Assembly: GCA_022709105.1 (NCBI GenBank)
Contig: JAKIXL010000048.1
Span: forward strand, 1 to 9,317
Source of the DNA: Thermoplasmatota archaeon
GTDB taxonomy: Archaea; Thermoplasmatota; Thermoplasmata; Methanomassiliicoccales; Methanomassiliicoccaceae
Length of the DNA stretch: 9,317 nt
Direction of reading: 5' to 3'
In this document: piece after piece, positions 1 through 6,064 of the stretch
Numbering within the stretch: position 1 is the first letter of the stretch
Layout of the letters: each line of letters starts with the position of its first letter
The notes under the pieces: generated by a model
Seen by the model: the letters and a program-made list of their open reading frames with translations, nothing else
Told to the model about the DNA's origin: nothing
Databases searched by the model: none
Translations under genes and position numbers: made by a program

Positions 1-282
1 GGCAAGAAGAAATTCGAAGCTCTGAAGAGGTACTTCTCTAACGAAAGAAAAAAGTATCTGATACAGGCACCGTCCGGGCAGAACGATGATCATCACGTGA
101 TCCAGATGGCCTTGGACAAGAATATGTATATTTTATCTAACGACCTTTATCGCGACCATTTCAGGGAGCACCCCGATATGGCGACAAAGGTGGCCTCTCG
201 GTTGATAAAGTACTCAATTGTCGATGGCGAGGTCATCATTCCTCAACTCGGCGATTTCAGCAAGATTGGGGGAAGAACATGA
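1..282 (+). CDS. Zc3h12a/Regnase-like NYN-domain ribonuclease, C-terminal part (5' end outside window)
   Basis: The frame is open from base 1 to the TGA at 280-282 and gives the last 93 residues of a protein that starts outside the window. The visible part matches the second half of the Zc3h12a-type NYN/PIN ribonuclease fold. An acidic pair (D29-D30 of the visible part) opens a helix. A strand then ends in S46-N47-D48, followed four residues later by D52 (motif YILSNDLYRDH). The tail is hydrophobic with the pattern RLIKYSIVDGEVIIPQ. In Regnase-1 the corresponding D225/D226 and D244/D248 bind the metal that cleaves RNA, so all catalytic positions in this half are kept. The N-terminal metal ligands cannot be checked. 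The 3' end overlaps or abuts the next gene, so this is the first visible gene of an operon. A metal-dependent RNA endonuclease is likely; its RNA target is unknown. Confidence 0.8.
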   Translation, partial: GKKKFEALKRYFSNERKKYLIQAPSGQNDDHHVIQMALDKNMYILSNDLYRDHFREHPDMATKVASRLIKYSIVDGEVIIPQLGDFSKIGGRT

Positions 283-1036
283 GCGGTGGGGGATACAAAA
301 CCTCTCCACGTCTGGTTTTGTTAGTGAGTCATCAGAGCTGGATAAGCTGGTTGGTGAAGCGTATAGTCAGATGTCTCTGTCTCCAGACCAAGCGCTACAG
401 AGCGCCCGTCTCGCTATCGCTCAGGTGAGCGCAATCCAGACCGAGGCGAGGGCGAAGAAGCAAATGTGGGGCGAGGAGCGAAGGAAAGTGGACGAGCTCC
501 TTTCCAGGACCATCAACCAACTAAAATCCATTTCCATCAAGAATAAGGAAGGCCAGAAGGCGCATCAAAGTAATATCGCTCGGCTAGAAAAAATGACGGA
601 CGTCCCATTGTCGTTGGTCACTCTTGAGTCGATGGTGGAGGAGACCCTGAACGGCGCAAGAGAGTCTCAGGCGAGAGACCTGCAGGAAGAGGTCCGAAAG
701 GAACTTGTCCGCCGATTGCTGGGTGGCCTTCGCGCCTCCAACTATGTGATCTCCGGACCGGTTTTAAAGGATGGACGTGTGGAAATCCTCGCGACCACGC
801 CTGCCGGCAAGAAGGTAAGGTTCGAGATAAACGACCAGTGCAGGATTGGTTTCGATTTAGATGGATTCATCGGTGAAACATGCAAGGACGCTGTGGATGC
901 AGTGTTAGAGCGGCTCAGATCAGATGGCACCGATGGGGAGATCGAGCAGTTCAACTGGCACAATCCTTACAAGATAAAGAAGGGAGCAAAGGACCTGCCG
1001 CATGGCGCAGCGCAGGTAAGAGAAGCGAGGCGATGA
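224..1036 (+). CDS. Unrecognised coiled-coil protein of the NYN/AAA+ operon (start uncertain)
   Basis: I do not recognise this family. With the ATG at 224 the product is 270 aa. Residues ~38-163 are helical and strongly charged, with heptad-like Leu/Ile/Ala spacing typical of a coiled coil. Residues ~163-230 look like a compact alpha/beta domain (pattern VISGPVLKDGRVEI, then GKKVRFEI and FDLDGFIGETCKDAVDAVL). The tail is basic. No signal peptide or membrane segment is visible. The start is uncertain. In-frame candidates are ATG 224, TTG 266 and ATG 371; none has a convincing Shine-Dalgarno, and the first two overlap the NYN gene. An out-of-frame ATG at 279 has the best context (GGGGGA upstream, ATGA overlap with the previous stop), but its frame closes within about 50 codons. 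The gene ends 3 nt before the AAA+ start, so the two are probably co-translated. A scaffold or adaptor role between RNase and ATPase is inference. Confidence 0.7.
   Translation: MARSSFLNSAISARLGEEHERWGIQNLSTSGFVSESSELDKLVGEAYSQMSLSPDQALQSARLAIAQVSAIQTEARAKKQMWGEERRKVDELLSRTINQLKSISIKNKEGQKAHQSNIARLEKMTDVPLSLVTLESMVEETLNGARESQARDLQEEVRKELVRRLLGGLRASNYVISGPVLKDGRVEILATTPAGKKVRFEINDQCRIGFDLDGFIGETCKDAVDAVLERLRSDGTDGEIEQFNWHNPYKIKKGAKDLPHGAAQVREARR
1027..1034 (+). promoter_or_regulatory. Shine-Dalgarno for the AAA+ gene
   Basis: GAGGCGAT differs at one base from the archaeal consensus GAGGTGAT and lies 5 nt before the ATG at 1040, inside the last codons of the preceding gene. It fixes the AAA+ start and supports translational coupling. 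Confidence 0.55.
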
Positions 1037-1039
1037 CCA

Positions 1040-2896
1040 ATGGCAGGAGACGTTTCTAAAATGGAGCGGCAATTTGAGAACTTGGCAAGGGAGGCCAGGT
1101 TCAGGAAGGGGATTGTTGTCTACGGAAACACTCGCGATGAGTTCACAATTAAAACGGACGAGGGTACTAGGTATGTGCTCCTGGCTCACTACCTCGACAG
1201 GACCTTACACGATAGTGGCTTTTCTGTGGTGGGCGTCTGGAACCCCATTGTCGGCCTAAAATTCCGGTCCGATGATGAAAGACGGAGGTTCAACACTTGG
1301 TGGAGAGGGAGCTTGACACAAGATGTGGAGGGCGAAAAGTACGATGCGGGTGAACCTCAAGGCCTGGACGATGACCTCCCATCGCTCAAGGAAATCGGCG
1401 ATCTGGTCGGAGCCCTTGAACAAGCCCTCCCCTATTATGATCAGGCCGTGGCTATAATAGTGGATTGGACCGACTACCAGTTCGGTGCGGTACAGAGGCC
1501 CCTGGCCCAAGAGGACCGCTGTTTGTTGGAGCGGTTATCGATGCTCATGTGCGGGCGCGAGGGTCTCGGCCGACAAGGGAACGTGACCGACACCCCTCCG
1601 GCTACGATCATGTTAATAACAGCCAATCTAGCATCTATTCCGCCCTCGTTCTATCAGCCAGACCCTAGGATCAAATTGTTCAACCTGGGAGTCCCGGAGA
1701 AGAAGACCAGGATAGGGTTCTTTGAGCGTCATCTAGAAGACCTGAACCTAAAGGCCACTCAAGACAAGACAAGAGACCAAGCGATGGATGAACTGGCCGA
1801 TATGACTGAAGGGATGAAAACCGTAGATCTGATCCAGATGGTCAGGCTGGCGCGGGACAACCGAGGTCTTACTCCGGAGAGACTGCTTAACCTCTACCGT
1901 TTTGGCGAGAAGAGGTCGCCCTGGGAAGAGCTTTCTCAGGAGAAGCTACGCAACGCAGATCTTTCCCTGAAAAAGCGGGTGGTCGGACAGGACAAGGCCG
2001 TCGAACACGTGGTCAACACCATCATCAAGGCAGCCATGGGCCTATCGGGAATACAGCACTCCTCGAAGATGTCAAAGCCAAAAGGCGCCCTGTTCTTCGT
2101 CGGTCCGACCGGAGTGGGTAAGACCGAGCTCGCCAAGGCCACTGCGGAATTCTTGTTCGGAGATGAGAACGCATGCATACGCTTCGACATGAGCGAGTAC
2201 AGTCATGAGGAATCCGACCAGCGTCTGATCGGCCCACCGCCCGGCTATGTTGGGTTTGAGGAAGGCGGGCAATTGATCAACGCCGTCCTGGAAAGACCGT
2301 TCAGCGTGCTTCTCTTCGACGAGATAGAGAAGGCCCATCCGCGAATCCTTGATAAGTTCCTGCAGATCCTTGAGGATGGGAGGCTCACCGATGGGAAGGG
2401 CGTGACCGCCTACTTCTCCGAAACGATCATCATATTCACCAGCAATATCGGAGCCTCTGAGGTTGGCATTGAGGTGGAAGGTTGCGACCTGGAGAAAGAG
2501 TTCCGTCACAAGGTAAAGGACCATTTCAACAAGGAACTAAGGCGTCCTGAGCTCCTCAACCGAATAGGGGAGAACATCATCGTCTTCAATCCCGTCAACA
2601 GTGAGGAGTTTAGGCGGGAAATTATCAAAAAGAAGCTGGCCCCCCTACAGGAGACGATCCAATCCAAGTATGATGTAAGACTAGTGCTCGACCAAAGGCT
2701 GTATGATTACTTGGAGAAGAGGGCCGACATCTCCCACGGTGGGCGTGGGTTGCTTAATGCGGCGGAGAGGGACCTTATCGACCCCCTGGCCAGATACATA
2801 TTCGAGAACAAGCAGTTCTTGATGAAGGGACGAAGCATCAGGGCCAGCTGCGTTGAGGATGGGAAAGGCATAGTCTTCGAACTCTTAGAGGAGTGA
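1040..2896 (+). CDS. ClpB-D2-like AAA+ ATPase with degenerate N-terminal AAA-like region
   Basis: The product is 618 aa. The C-terminal half (~310-615) is a complete Clp/Hsp100 class AAA+ module: VVGQDKAVE at 314, Walker A GPTGVGKT at 355-362, pore loop GYVG with Y403, Walker B LLFDEIEKAHP with D427-E428, sensor-1 TSN at 467-469, arginine finger in RRPELLNRI (R508), and sensor-2-like HGGRG (R569). The N-terminal ~290 residues keep the outline of a second AAA domain: an acidic strand AIIVDWTD and a sensor-1-like strand TIMLITAN followed by a PDPRI segment. They show no Walker A lysine. It is shorter than ClpB (about 850 aa) and lacks the Clp_N repeats and the middle coiled coil, so it is not a standard ClpB. 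It probably acts as a hexameric protein-remodelling motor in the cytoplasm. The flanking genes suggest it drives an RNase/radical SAM effector complex, which is inference. Confidence 0.9.
   Translation: MAGDVSKMERQFENLAREARFRKGIVVYGNTRDEFTIKTDEGTRYVLLAHYLDRTLHDSGFSVVGVWNPIVGLKFRSDDERRRFNTWWRGSLTQDVEGEKYDAGEPQGLDDDLPSLKEIGDLVGALEQALPYYDQAVAIIVDWTDYQFGAVQRPLAQEDRCLLERLSMLMCGREGLGRQGNVTDTPPATIMLITANLASIPPSFYQPDPRIKLFNLGVPEKKTRIGFFERHLEDLNLKATQDKTRDQAMDELADMTEGMKTVDLIQMVRLARDNRGLTPERLLNLYRFGEKRSPWEELSQEKLRNADLSLKKRVVGQDKAVEHVVNTIIKAAMGLSGIQHSSKMSKPKGALFFVGPTGVGKTELAKATAEFLFGDENACIRFDMSEYSHEESDQRLIGPPPGYVGFEEGGQLINAVLERPFSVLLFDEIEKAHPRILDKFLQILEDGRLTDGKGVTAYFSETIIIFTSNIGASEVGIEVEGCDLEKEFRHKVKDHFNKELRRPELLNRIGENIIVFNPVNSEEFRREIIKKKLAPLQETIQSKYDVRLVLDQRLYDYLEKRADISHGGRGLLNAAERDLIDPLARYIFENKQFLMKGRSIRASCVEDGKGIVFELLEE
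2888..2893 (+). promoter_or_regulatory. Shine-Dalgarno for the radical SAM gene
   Basis: GAGGAG sits inside the last codons of the AAA+ gene, 4 nt before the ATG at 2898. It matches the archaeal anti-Shine-Dalgarno and supports this ATG over later in-frame starts. Confidence 0.55.
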
Positions 2897-2897
2897 G

Positions 2898-3512
2898 ATG
2901 GCACTGGAACCATTGCTCAATGTGGCGGCCCTTGCGGCTGGTAGCACAATCAATGGGCCGGGGAGGAGGGTCGTGGTTTGGGTTCAGGGTTGCACCCTTG
3001 GATGCACAGGCTGTGCGAACCCGGCTTACCAACCTCACGAGCCTAGGCACCTCATGGAGCATACAATGTTCGCAGATAAACTGGTCGAGTTGTGTCAGAG
3101 GACCCAATGTGAAGGGGTCACAATCTCCGGCGGTGAGCCGTTCCAGCAGGCTGAAGCGCTCCTTCACATGTGCGAGAGACTCCATAAGCGCGAAATCTCA
3201 ATAATTGTGTTCTCTGGGTACTCATGGGAAGCTATCAGAAGATCGCGGAACCGATCAATCATAGGATTGCTCAATATCATAGATGCAATCATTTCCGGTC
3301 CGTTCAATGAAGAGGTCTGGAAACGCGATAAGGGCATTTATAAAAAAATTGTAGTCCTATCTAAGAGGTACACTCGGGCGGACCTTGAGCAATCAGAACA
3401 AAAAATGGAAGCGATATCGTGCCAAGATGGGTTCATGCTGCTTGACTTTGGCGACATGGTTGAATTTGCTTCAGACATTCAAAGGATTGTGCGTTCGAAC
3501 CCACTCATCTAG
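2898..3512 (+). CDS. NrdG-like radical SAM 4Fe-4S protein
   Basis: The product is 204 aa, with its ATG one base after the AAA+ stop. The N-terminus carries the radical SAM cluster motif CxxxCxxC at C32, C36 and C39, inside the context WVQGCTLGCTGCANP. ISGGEPFQQ at 76-84 is the SAM-binding GGEP motif, and a later strand reads IIVFSGYSWE. The length and the layout (N-terminal GPGxR, then WVQGC) fit the small activases such as NrdG that install a glycyl radical on a partner enzyme. It lacks the extra ferredoxin-like cysteines of the larger PflA-type activases. No glycyl-radical enzyme such as NrdD is encoded in the window, so its substrate is unknown. Its fixed position at the end of the RNase/AAA+ operon suggests it modifies or activates a component of that system. 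Fold assignment is secure; the role is open. Confidence 0.85.
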   Translation: MALEPLLNVAALAAGSTINGPGRRVVVWVQGCTLGCTGCANPAYQPHEPRHLMEHTMFADKLVELCQRTQCEGVTISGGEPFQQAEALLHMCERLHKREISIIVFSGYSWEAIRRSRNRSIIGLLNIIDAIISGPFNEEVWKRDKGIYKKIVVLSKRYTRADLEQSEQKMEAISCQDGFMLLDFGDMVEFASDIQRIVRSNPLI

Positions 3513-3517
3513 ATCGT

Positions 3518-3565
3518 CTTCACTTTTCTCTAACTCTAAGGTGCAATTAGCTCACCACCTTTCCT
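3518..3565 (+). terminator. Possible transcription terminator of the four-gene operon
   Basis: Just after the stop, the sequence turns pyrimidine-rich (CTTCACTTTTCTC around 3519-3531). A small 6-bp hairpin follows (AAGGTG 3538-3543 with CACCTT 3556-3561), then more T and C. Archaeal termination relies mainly on U-tracts, so this is a plausible but weak signal. Confidence 0.3.
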
Positions 3566-3627
3566 CATTTCATGCATATCGTGGAGAAGTAGTGTTTGTA
3601 GCAGTAATTTCGATTGCTATAATTGAT

Positions 3628-3666
3628 ATACTTTATAACCTATACGATTTTTTACCAATTGGTGAA
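3628..3666 (+). promoter_or_regulatory. TATA box and palindromic operator of the toxin-antitoxin operon
   Basis: An archaeal TATA-like element (CTTTATAACC, 3631-3640) lies in the AT-rich gap before the AbiEi gene. Transcription would be expected to start about 25 nt downstream, near 3660-3665. Exactly there is the 10-bp perfect palindrome ACCAATTGGT (3654-3663). Two more bases on each side also pair (TT...AA) after one mismatch, giving a 16-bp near-perfect dyad at 3651-3666. AbiEi antitoxins are known to repress their own operon through inverted repeats, so a repressor site over the start point fits. The assignment is inference. Confidence 0.5.
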
Positions 3667-3688
3667 AATAGCAATATAAGTGAAAAAT

Positions 3689-4705
3689 ATGGAAGAAATC
3701 GAGTATAAGAAAACTGTTGAAAAGTTGTTGTCTCAGGTAGGAAAATTAGAGTGGGTTAGCGATAAAGTTAAACTCGAAAGAGATGACTATGCAGACTCAG
3801 TAGCCAACTTGAGGATAGGAAAAAAGAAAAAAACCCTATATCTTGAGTTCAAATCATCTGGAGAGCCCAGAGTTATTGCGGAATATGTCGGCAGATTGAG
3901 CAATAGGTCTACAGACAATTTCTACCCCATCCTGGTCGCTCCCTTTATTAGTGAGCGCGGGAAGGAATTTTGTGAGAGATCCAATATTGGATGCATTGAT
4001 CTTTCTGGAAATGCCTATTTAAAATTCGATAGTATTTTTATCAACCTCTGGGGAAATGATAACAAACATAAAATTGAGAGAAAGCAAAAAAACTTGTTAT
4101 CTACAAAAAGTAACTGGGTAATAAGGTGCATGTTAAATGATCCGAAAAAGGAATGGACGATGCAGGAGCTTTCAGATAGTTCATCAGTTAGTCTCGCTCA
4201 GGTTTATAAGGTTCTGGATGGCCTGGAGACATATAATTATGTTGATAAAAGGAGAGGAGCGATCAAGCTTTCCGACCCTTCAGGCTTGCTAGATCTATTG
4301 GTCAGTAGCTATAGGTATAACGATCAAAAAATCACTGGATACTACTCCCCTTTTAAGGGCTACGATGAAATATTTCCAAAACTGAGGCAACTCCCTGATT
4401 GCGATTATGCGATCACTCTAGGGGCTGCAGCTCGACTGGTCCTCCCTGTGGTTAGGTCAACGGACACATACATTTATGTTAACAAAAATGACGCATTGAA
4501 GAACGCCCTTGAATTGGAGCCAGTAGAGTTCGGGGGTAACGTCTACTTGATAACTCCCAGAGATGATGGAATATTAAGAAACACACAAACAATTGATGGT
4601 GTAAAAGTTGTGTCCAATCTTCAACTTTATCTGGACCTTTTCAATTACCCACAAAGGGGTAGGGAGCAGGCCGATGCCATCCGAGAAAAGATCTTGGGGG
4701 TTTAG
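3689..4705 (+). CDS. AbiEi-family type IV antitoxin / winged-helix regulator with nuclease-like N-terminal domain
   Basis: The ATG at 3689 gives 338 aa; a GTG three codons upstream is also possible. Residues ~1-125 look like a restriction-nuclease-like fold: an Asp (D36), a strand ending in LYLEFKSS with E53 and K55 (D...ExK pattern), the strand YPILVAPFIS, and the signature GCIDLSGNAYL at ~101-111. That signature recurs in AbiEi-like antitoxins. Residues ~152-195 form a winged helix-turn-helix (MQELSDSSSVSLAQVYKVLDGLE, then a wing ending GAIKLSDP). The C-terminal part (~210-338) resembles the AbiEi C-terminal domain that neutralises the partner and assists DNA binding. The gene is AT-richer than its neighbours, which suggests acquisition. 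The downstream toxin-like gene starts 2 nt after this stop. The protein should repress the operon and neutralise the toxin. Whether the nuclease-like domain is active is unknown. Confidence 0.8.
   Translation: MEEIEYKKTVEKLLSQVGKLEWVSDKVKLERDDYADSVANLRIGKKKKTLYLEFKSSGEPRVIAEYVGRLSNRSTDNFYPILVAPFISERGKEFCERSNIGCIDLSGNAYLKFDSIFINLWGNDNKHKIERKQKNLLSTKSNWVIRCMLNDPKKEWTMQELSDSSSVSLAQVYKVLDGLETYNYVDKRRGAIKLSDPSGLLDLLVSSYRYNDQKITGYYSPFKGYDEIFPKLRQLPDCDYAITLGAAARLVLPVVRSTDTYIYVNKNDALKNALELEPVEFGGNVYLITPRDDGILRNTQTIDGVKVVSNLQLYLDLFNYPQRGREQADAIREKILGV
4694..4700 (+). promoter_or_regulatory. Possible Shine-Dalgarno for the toxin gene's GTG start
   Basis: The G-rich run at 4695-4700 sits about 7 nt before GTG 4708 and overlaps the last codons of the antitoxin. 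It is the only ribosome-binding-like signal here and supports a GTG start two bases after the antitoxin stop. Confidence 0.35.
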
Positions 4706-4707
4706 AA

Positions 4708-5568
4708 GTGCCACCTAGGTTATCTACAGACTATGGTGGAGGCATAACTGATGCATCCTTATCTGCGCTCCTGGAGTTATCTCTGACATTATACTCCTAT
4801 AGGGATGCGCTAGTGCTTGTTGGAGGCTGGGCACCGTTTTTCCTGATAGAGGAATTCGGCAGAGGGGGGTTCCCTCATGTTGGATCAATTGATATTGACA
4901 TTGCGGTTAACCCTGAATTAGTAAGGAACGATGAGTACGCCACAATCATCGACCTGATTCAGGAACGTGGTTATTCGATGCGACATGGGATGGATGGGCA
5001 ACCCATCTTATTCAGTTTTGAGAGAGGAATTACTTCCAGGTCCGATGGACGGGAATATCTGATTTCTATTGATTTTCTCACATGTGGGACAGAAGAATTG
5101 CATAATCACAGACATAGGAAGGTTCAACCTTCGCTTCCAGCGAGAATTGCAAATGGATGTGACATCGCATTTCAGCACAACTTTAGAAAAGAGATTCAAG
5201 GAACCCTTCCTGGCGATGGTGAATCTAGCGCTCAGATACAGATGCTTGATATCGCGGGCTGCATTGGTATGAAGGGTGTAGTTCTGGGTGAGCGGTATAA
5301 AGAGAAGGACGCTTACGATATTTTTACGGTAATCTCTCAATGTTTGGAAAGCCCGAGTGATGTAAGTCAAATTGTCCGACCATTCCTAGCTGAACCAAGT
5401 ATGAGAATAGGTATAGGAAATATTATGCAAAAGTTCCGTTCAATTGAGGCTGAAGGACCTTCGTGGGTTGGCAATTTTCTTTATAGTGCTGATGAGGAAC
5501 AGAAGAGGAGGACACAAGCTGAAAGCTATGTACTGGTCAATCAGTTTTTAAAGAATTTAGATGGCTAG
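4708..5568 (+). CDS. AbiEii-family nucleotidyltransferase toxin of type IV toxin-antitoxin pair
   Basis: The product is 286 aa. It has the nucleotidyltransferase fold of AbiEii-type toxins: the LVGGWAPFF helix cap with G39-G40, the metal-binding pair D62 and D64 in GSIDIDIAV, and a third acidic strand ISIDFL with D122. Further on is the C-terminal basic motif MKG (K189) followed by RYKEKDAYDI (R196, K198, K200, D201, D204). All catalytic positions expected for this superfamily are present, so the enzyme should be active. Known relatives transfer nucleotides, for example to tRNA acceptor ends, and stop growth. It follows the AbiEi-like gene by 2 nt, the standard antitoxin-toxin order. Its AT-rich composition matches the antitoxin and differs from the GC-rich sequence on both sides. 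Its stop codon lies directly against the integrase remnant. The exact target of this enzyme cannot be read from sequence. Confidence 0.82.
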   Translation: MPPRLSTDYGGGITDASLSALLELSLTLYSYRDALVLVGGWAPFFLIEEFGRGGFPHVGSIDIDIAVNPELVRNDEYATIIDLIQERGYSMRHGMDGQPILFSFERGITSRSDGREYLISIDFLTCGTEELHNHRHRKVQPSLPARIANGCDIAFQHNFRKEIQGTLPGDGESSAQIQMLDIAGCIGMKGVVLGERYKEKDAYDIFTVISQCLESPSDVSQIVRPFLAEPSMRIGIGNIMQKFRSIEAEGPSWVGNFLYSADEEQKRRTQAESYVLVNQFLKNLDG

Positions 5569-5874
5569 AATCGGCATAGCGGGCAGTTCTCGATCAACGG
5601 GACGACGGACCTCCAGTCCATCGTCAAGGAAGAGGTCGGGGTCGACTTCGACCTCCGGGTCTGCCGCCGGACCTTCGGTCAGAACCGCCTCGACCAAGGG
5701 GTGCCGCTAGACTCGACATCGAAGATGATGGGGCACGCCACGAGCAAGACGACCGAGACTTACAACGCGCGCAAGAAGAACGAGCAGGCTGTGGCCAAAG
5801 CTCAGCGGGCCTGGACGACCGTAACGGCATCCAGTCCGGTGAGCGAGACACAGCCAGTATCCAATCCCCCCTGA
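5569..5874 (+). pseudogene. C-terminal remnant of a tyrosine recombinase (integrase)
   Basis: The frame is open from the toxin stop to TGA 5872-5874 (about 101 codons) but has no start codon, and the N-terminal two thirds of an integrase are missing. What remains carries the C-terminal catalytic signature of tyrosine recombinases: RVCRRTFGQN (an [H/R]xxR box, active Arg R33 of the fragment), then MMGHATSKTTETYNAR with His H56 and the nucleophile Tyr Y65 at the usual nine-residue spacing. The fragment is GC-rich, unlike the toxin gene next to it. It reads toward the 3' end of the tRNA-Gly gene 36 bp away, the usual place for an integrase after integration into a tRNA. I infer a decayed island end. 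The upstream part was probably lost when the toxin-antitoxin cassette arrived or by deletion. Confidence 0.8.
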
Positions 5875-5884
5875 TTAGAAAAAC
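5875..5884 (-). terminator. U-tract terminator of tRNA-Gly
   Basis: On the minus strand, a run of five T (5883-5879) followed by CTAAT lies about 28 nt downstream of the tRNA CCA end. This is the kind of oligo-T signal at which archaeal RNA polymerase stops. Confidence 0.4.
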
Positions 5885-5910
5885 ACGAGCACCTGTCTGG
5901 ATATTGTTGA

Positions 5911-5986
5911 TGGTGCGGGCGACGGGATTCGAACCCGTGTTCTAACCTTGGCAAGGTCAAGTGATAACCAACTACACTACGCCCGC
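5911..5986 (-). tRNA. tRNA-Gly (anticodon GCC), CCA encoded
   Basis: The minus strand folds into a full cloverleaf. The acceptor stem is GCGGGCG/CGCCCGC (5986-5980 with 5921-5915). The D arm is GTGT with loop AGTTGGTTA and TCAC, with one T-T mismatch. The anticodon stem TGACC/GGTTA encloses TTGCCAA, so the anticodon is GCC. The variable loop has 4 nt, and the T arm is ACGGG-TTCGAAT-CCCGT. The discriminator is A, and CCA (5913-5911) is encoded. GCC reads GGC and GGU glycine codons. The 3' end faces the integrase remnant, so this gene is the probable integration site of the island; it was left intact, as is normal for such insertions. Confidence 0.95.
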
Positions 5987-6012
5987 TTGTGCGACTGTGA
6001 ATTCACTCCTCT

Positions 6013-6021
6013 CATATAAAG
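6013..6021 (-). promoter_or_regulatory. TATA box of tRNA-Gly
   Basis: CTTTATATG on the minus strand lies about 30 nt upstream of the mature tRNA 5' end, which places the expected start a few bases before G1. It sits between valS and the tRNA, so the tRNA has its own promoter. Confidence 0.6.
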
Positions 6022-6064
6022 TTTACCAGACTGGCCTGCTGCCCGAGGCCTGCTGGAAGGGGGG

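Noticed and set aside
279..428. Short open frame starting at ATG 279
   Set aside because: Good start context but only about 50 codons, and it runs against the long frame; treated as evidence of start uncertainty, not as a gene.
2072..2524. 150-codon minus-strand frame inside the AAA+ gene
   Set aside because: It lies opposite the most conserved Walker A and B region; no promoter or ribosome site; shadow frame.
5997..6006. Perfect palindrome GTGAATTCAC between the TATA box and tRNA-Gly
   Set aside because: It contains an EcoRI-like palindrome by chance; tRNA genes are rarely operator-controlled and no second copy is seen.
6034..6060. Repeated GGCCTGCTG just after the valS stop
   Set aside because: Two short GC-rich copies and a 5-bp stem only; too weak to call a terminator or repeat element.
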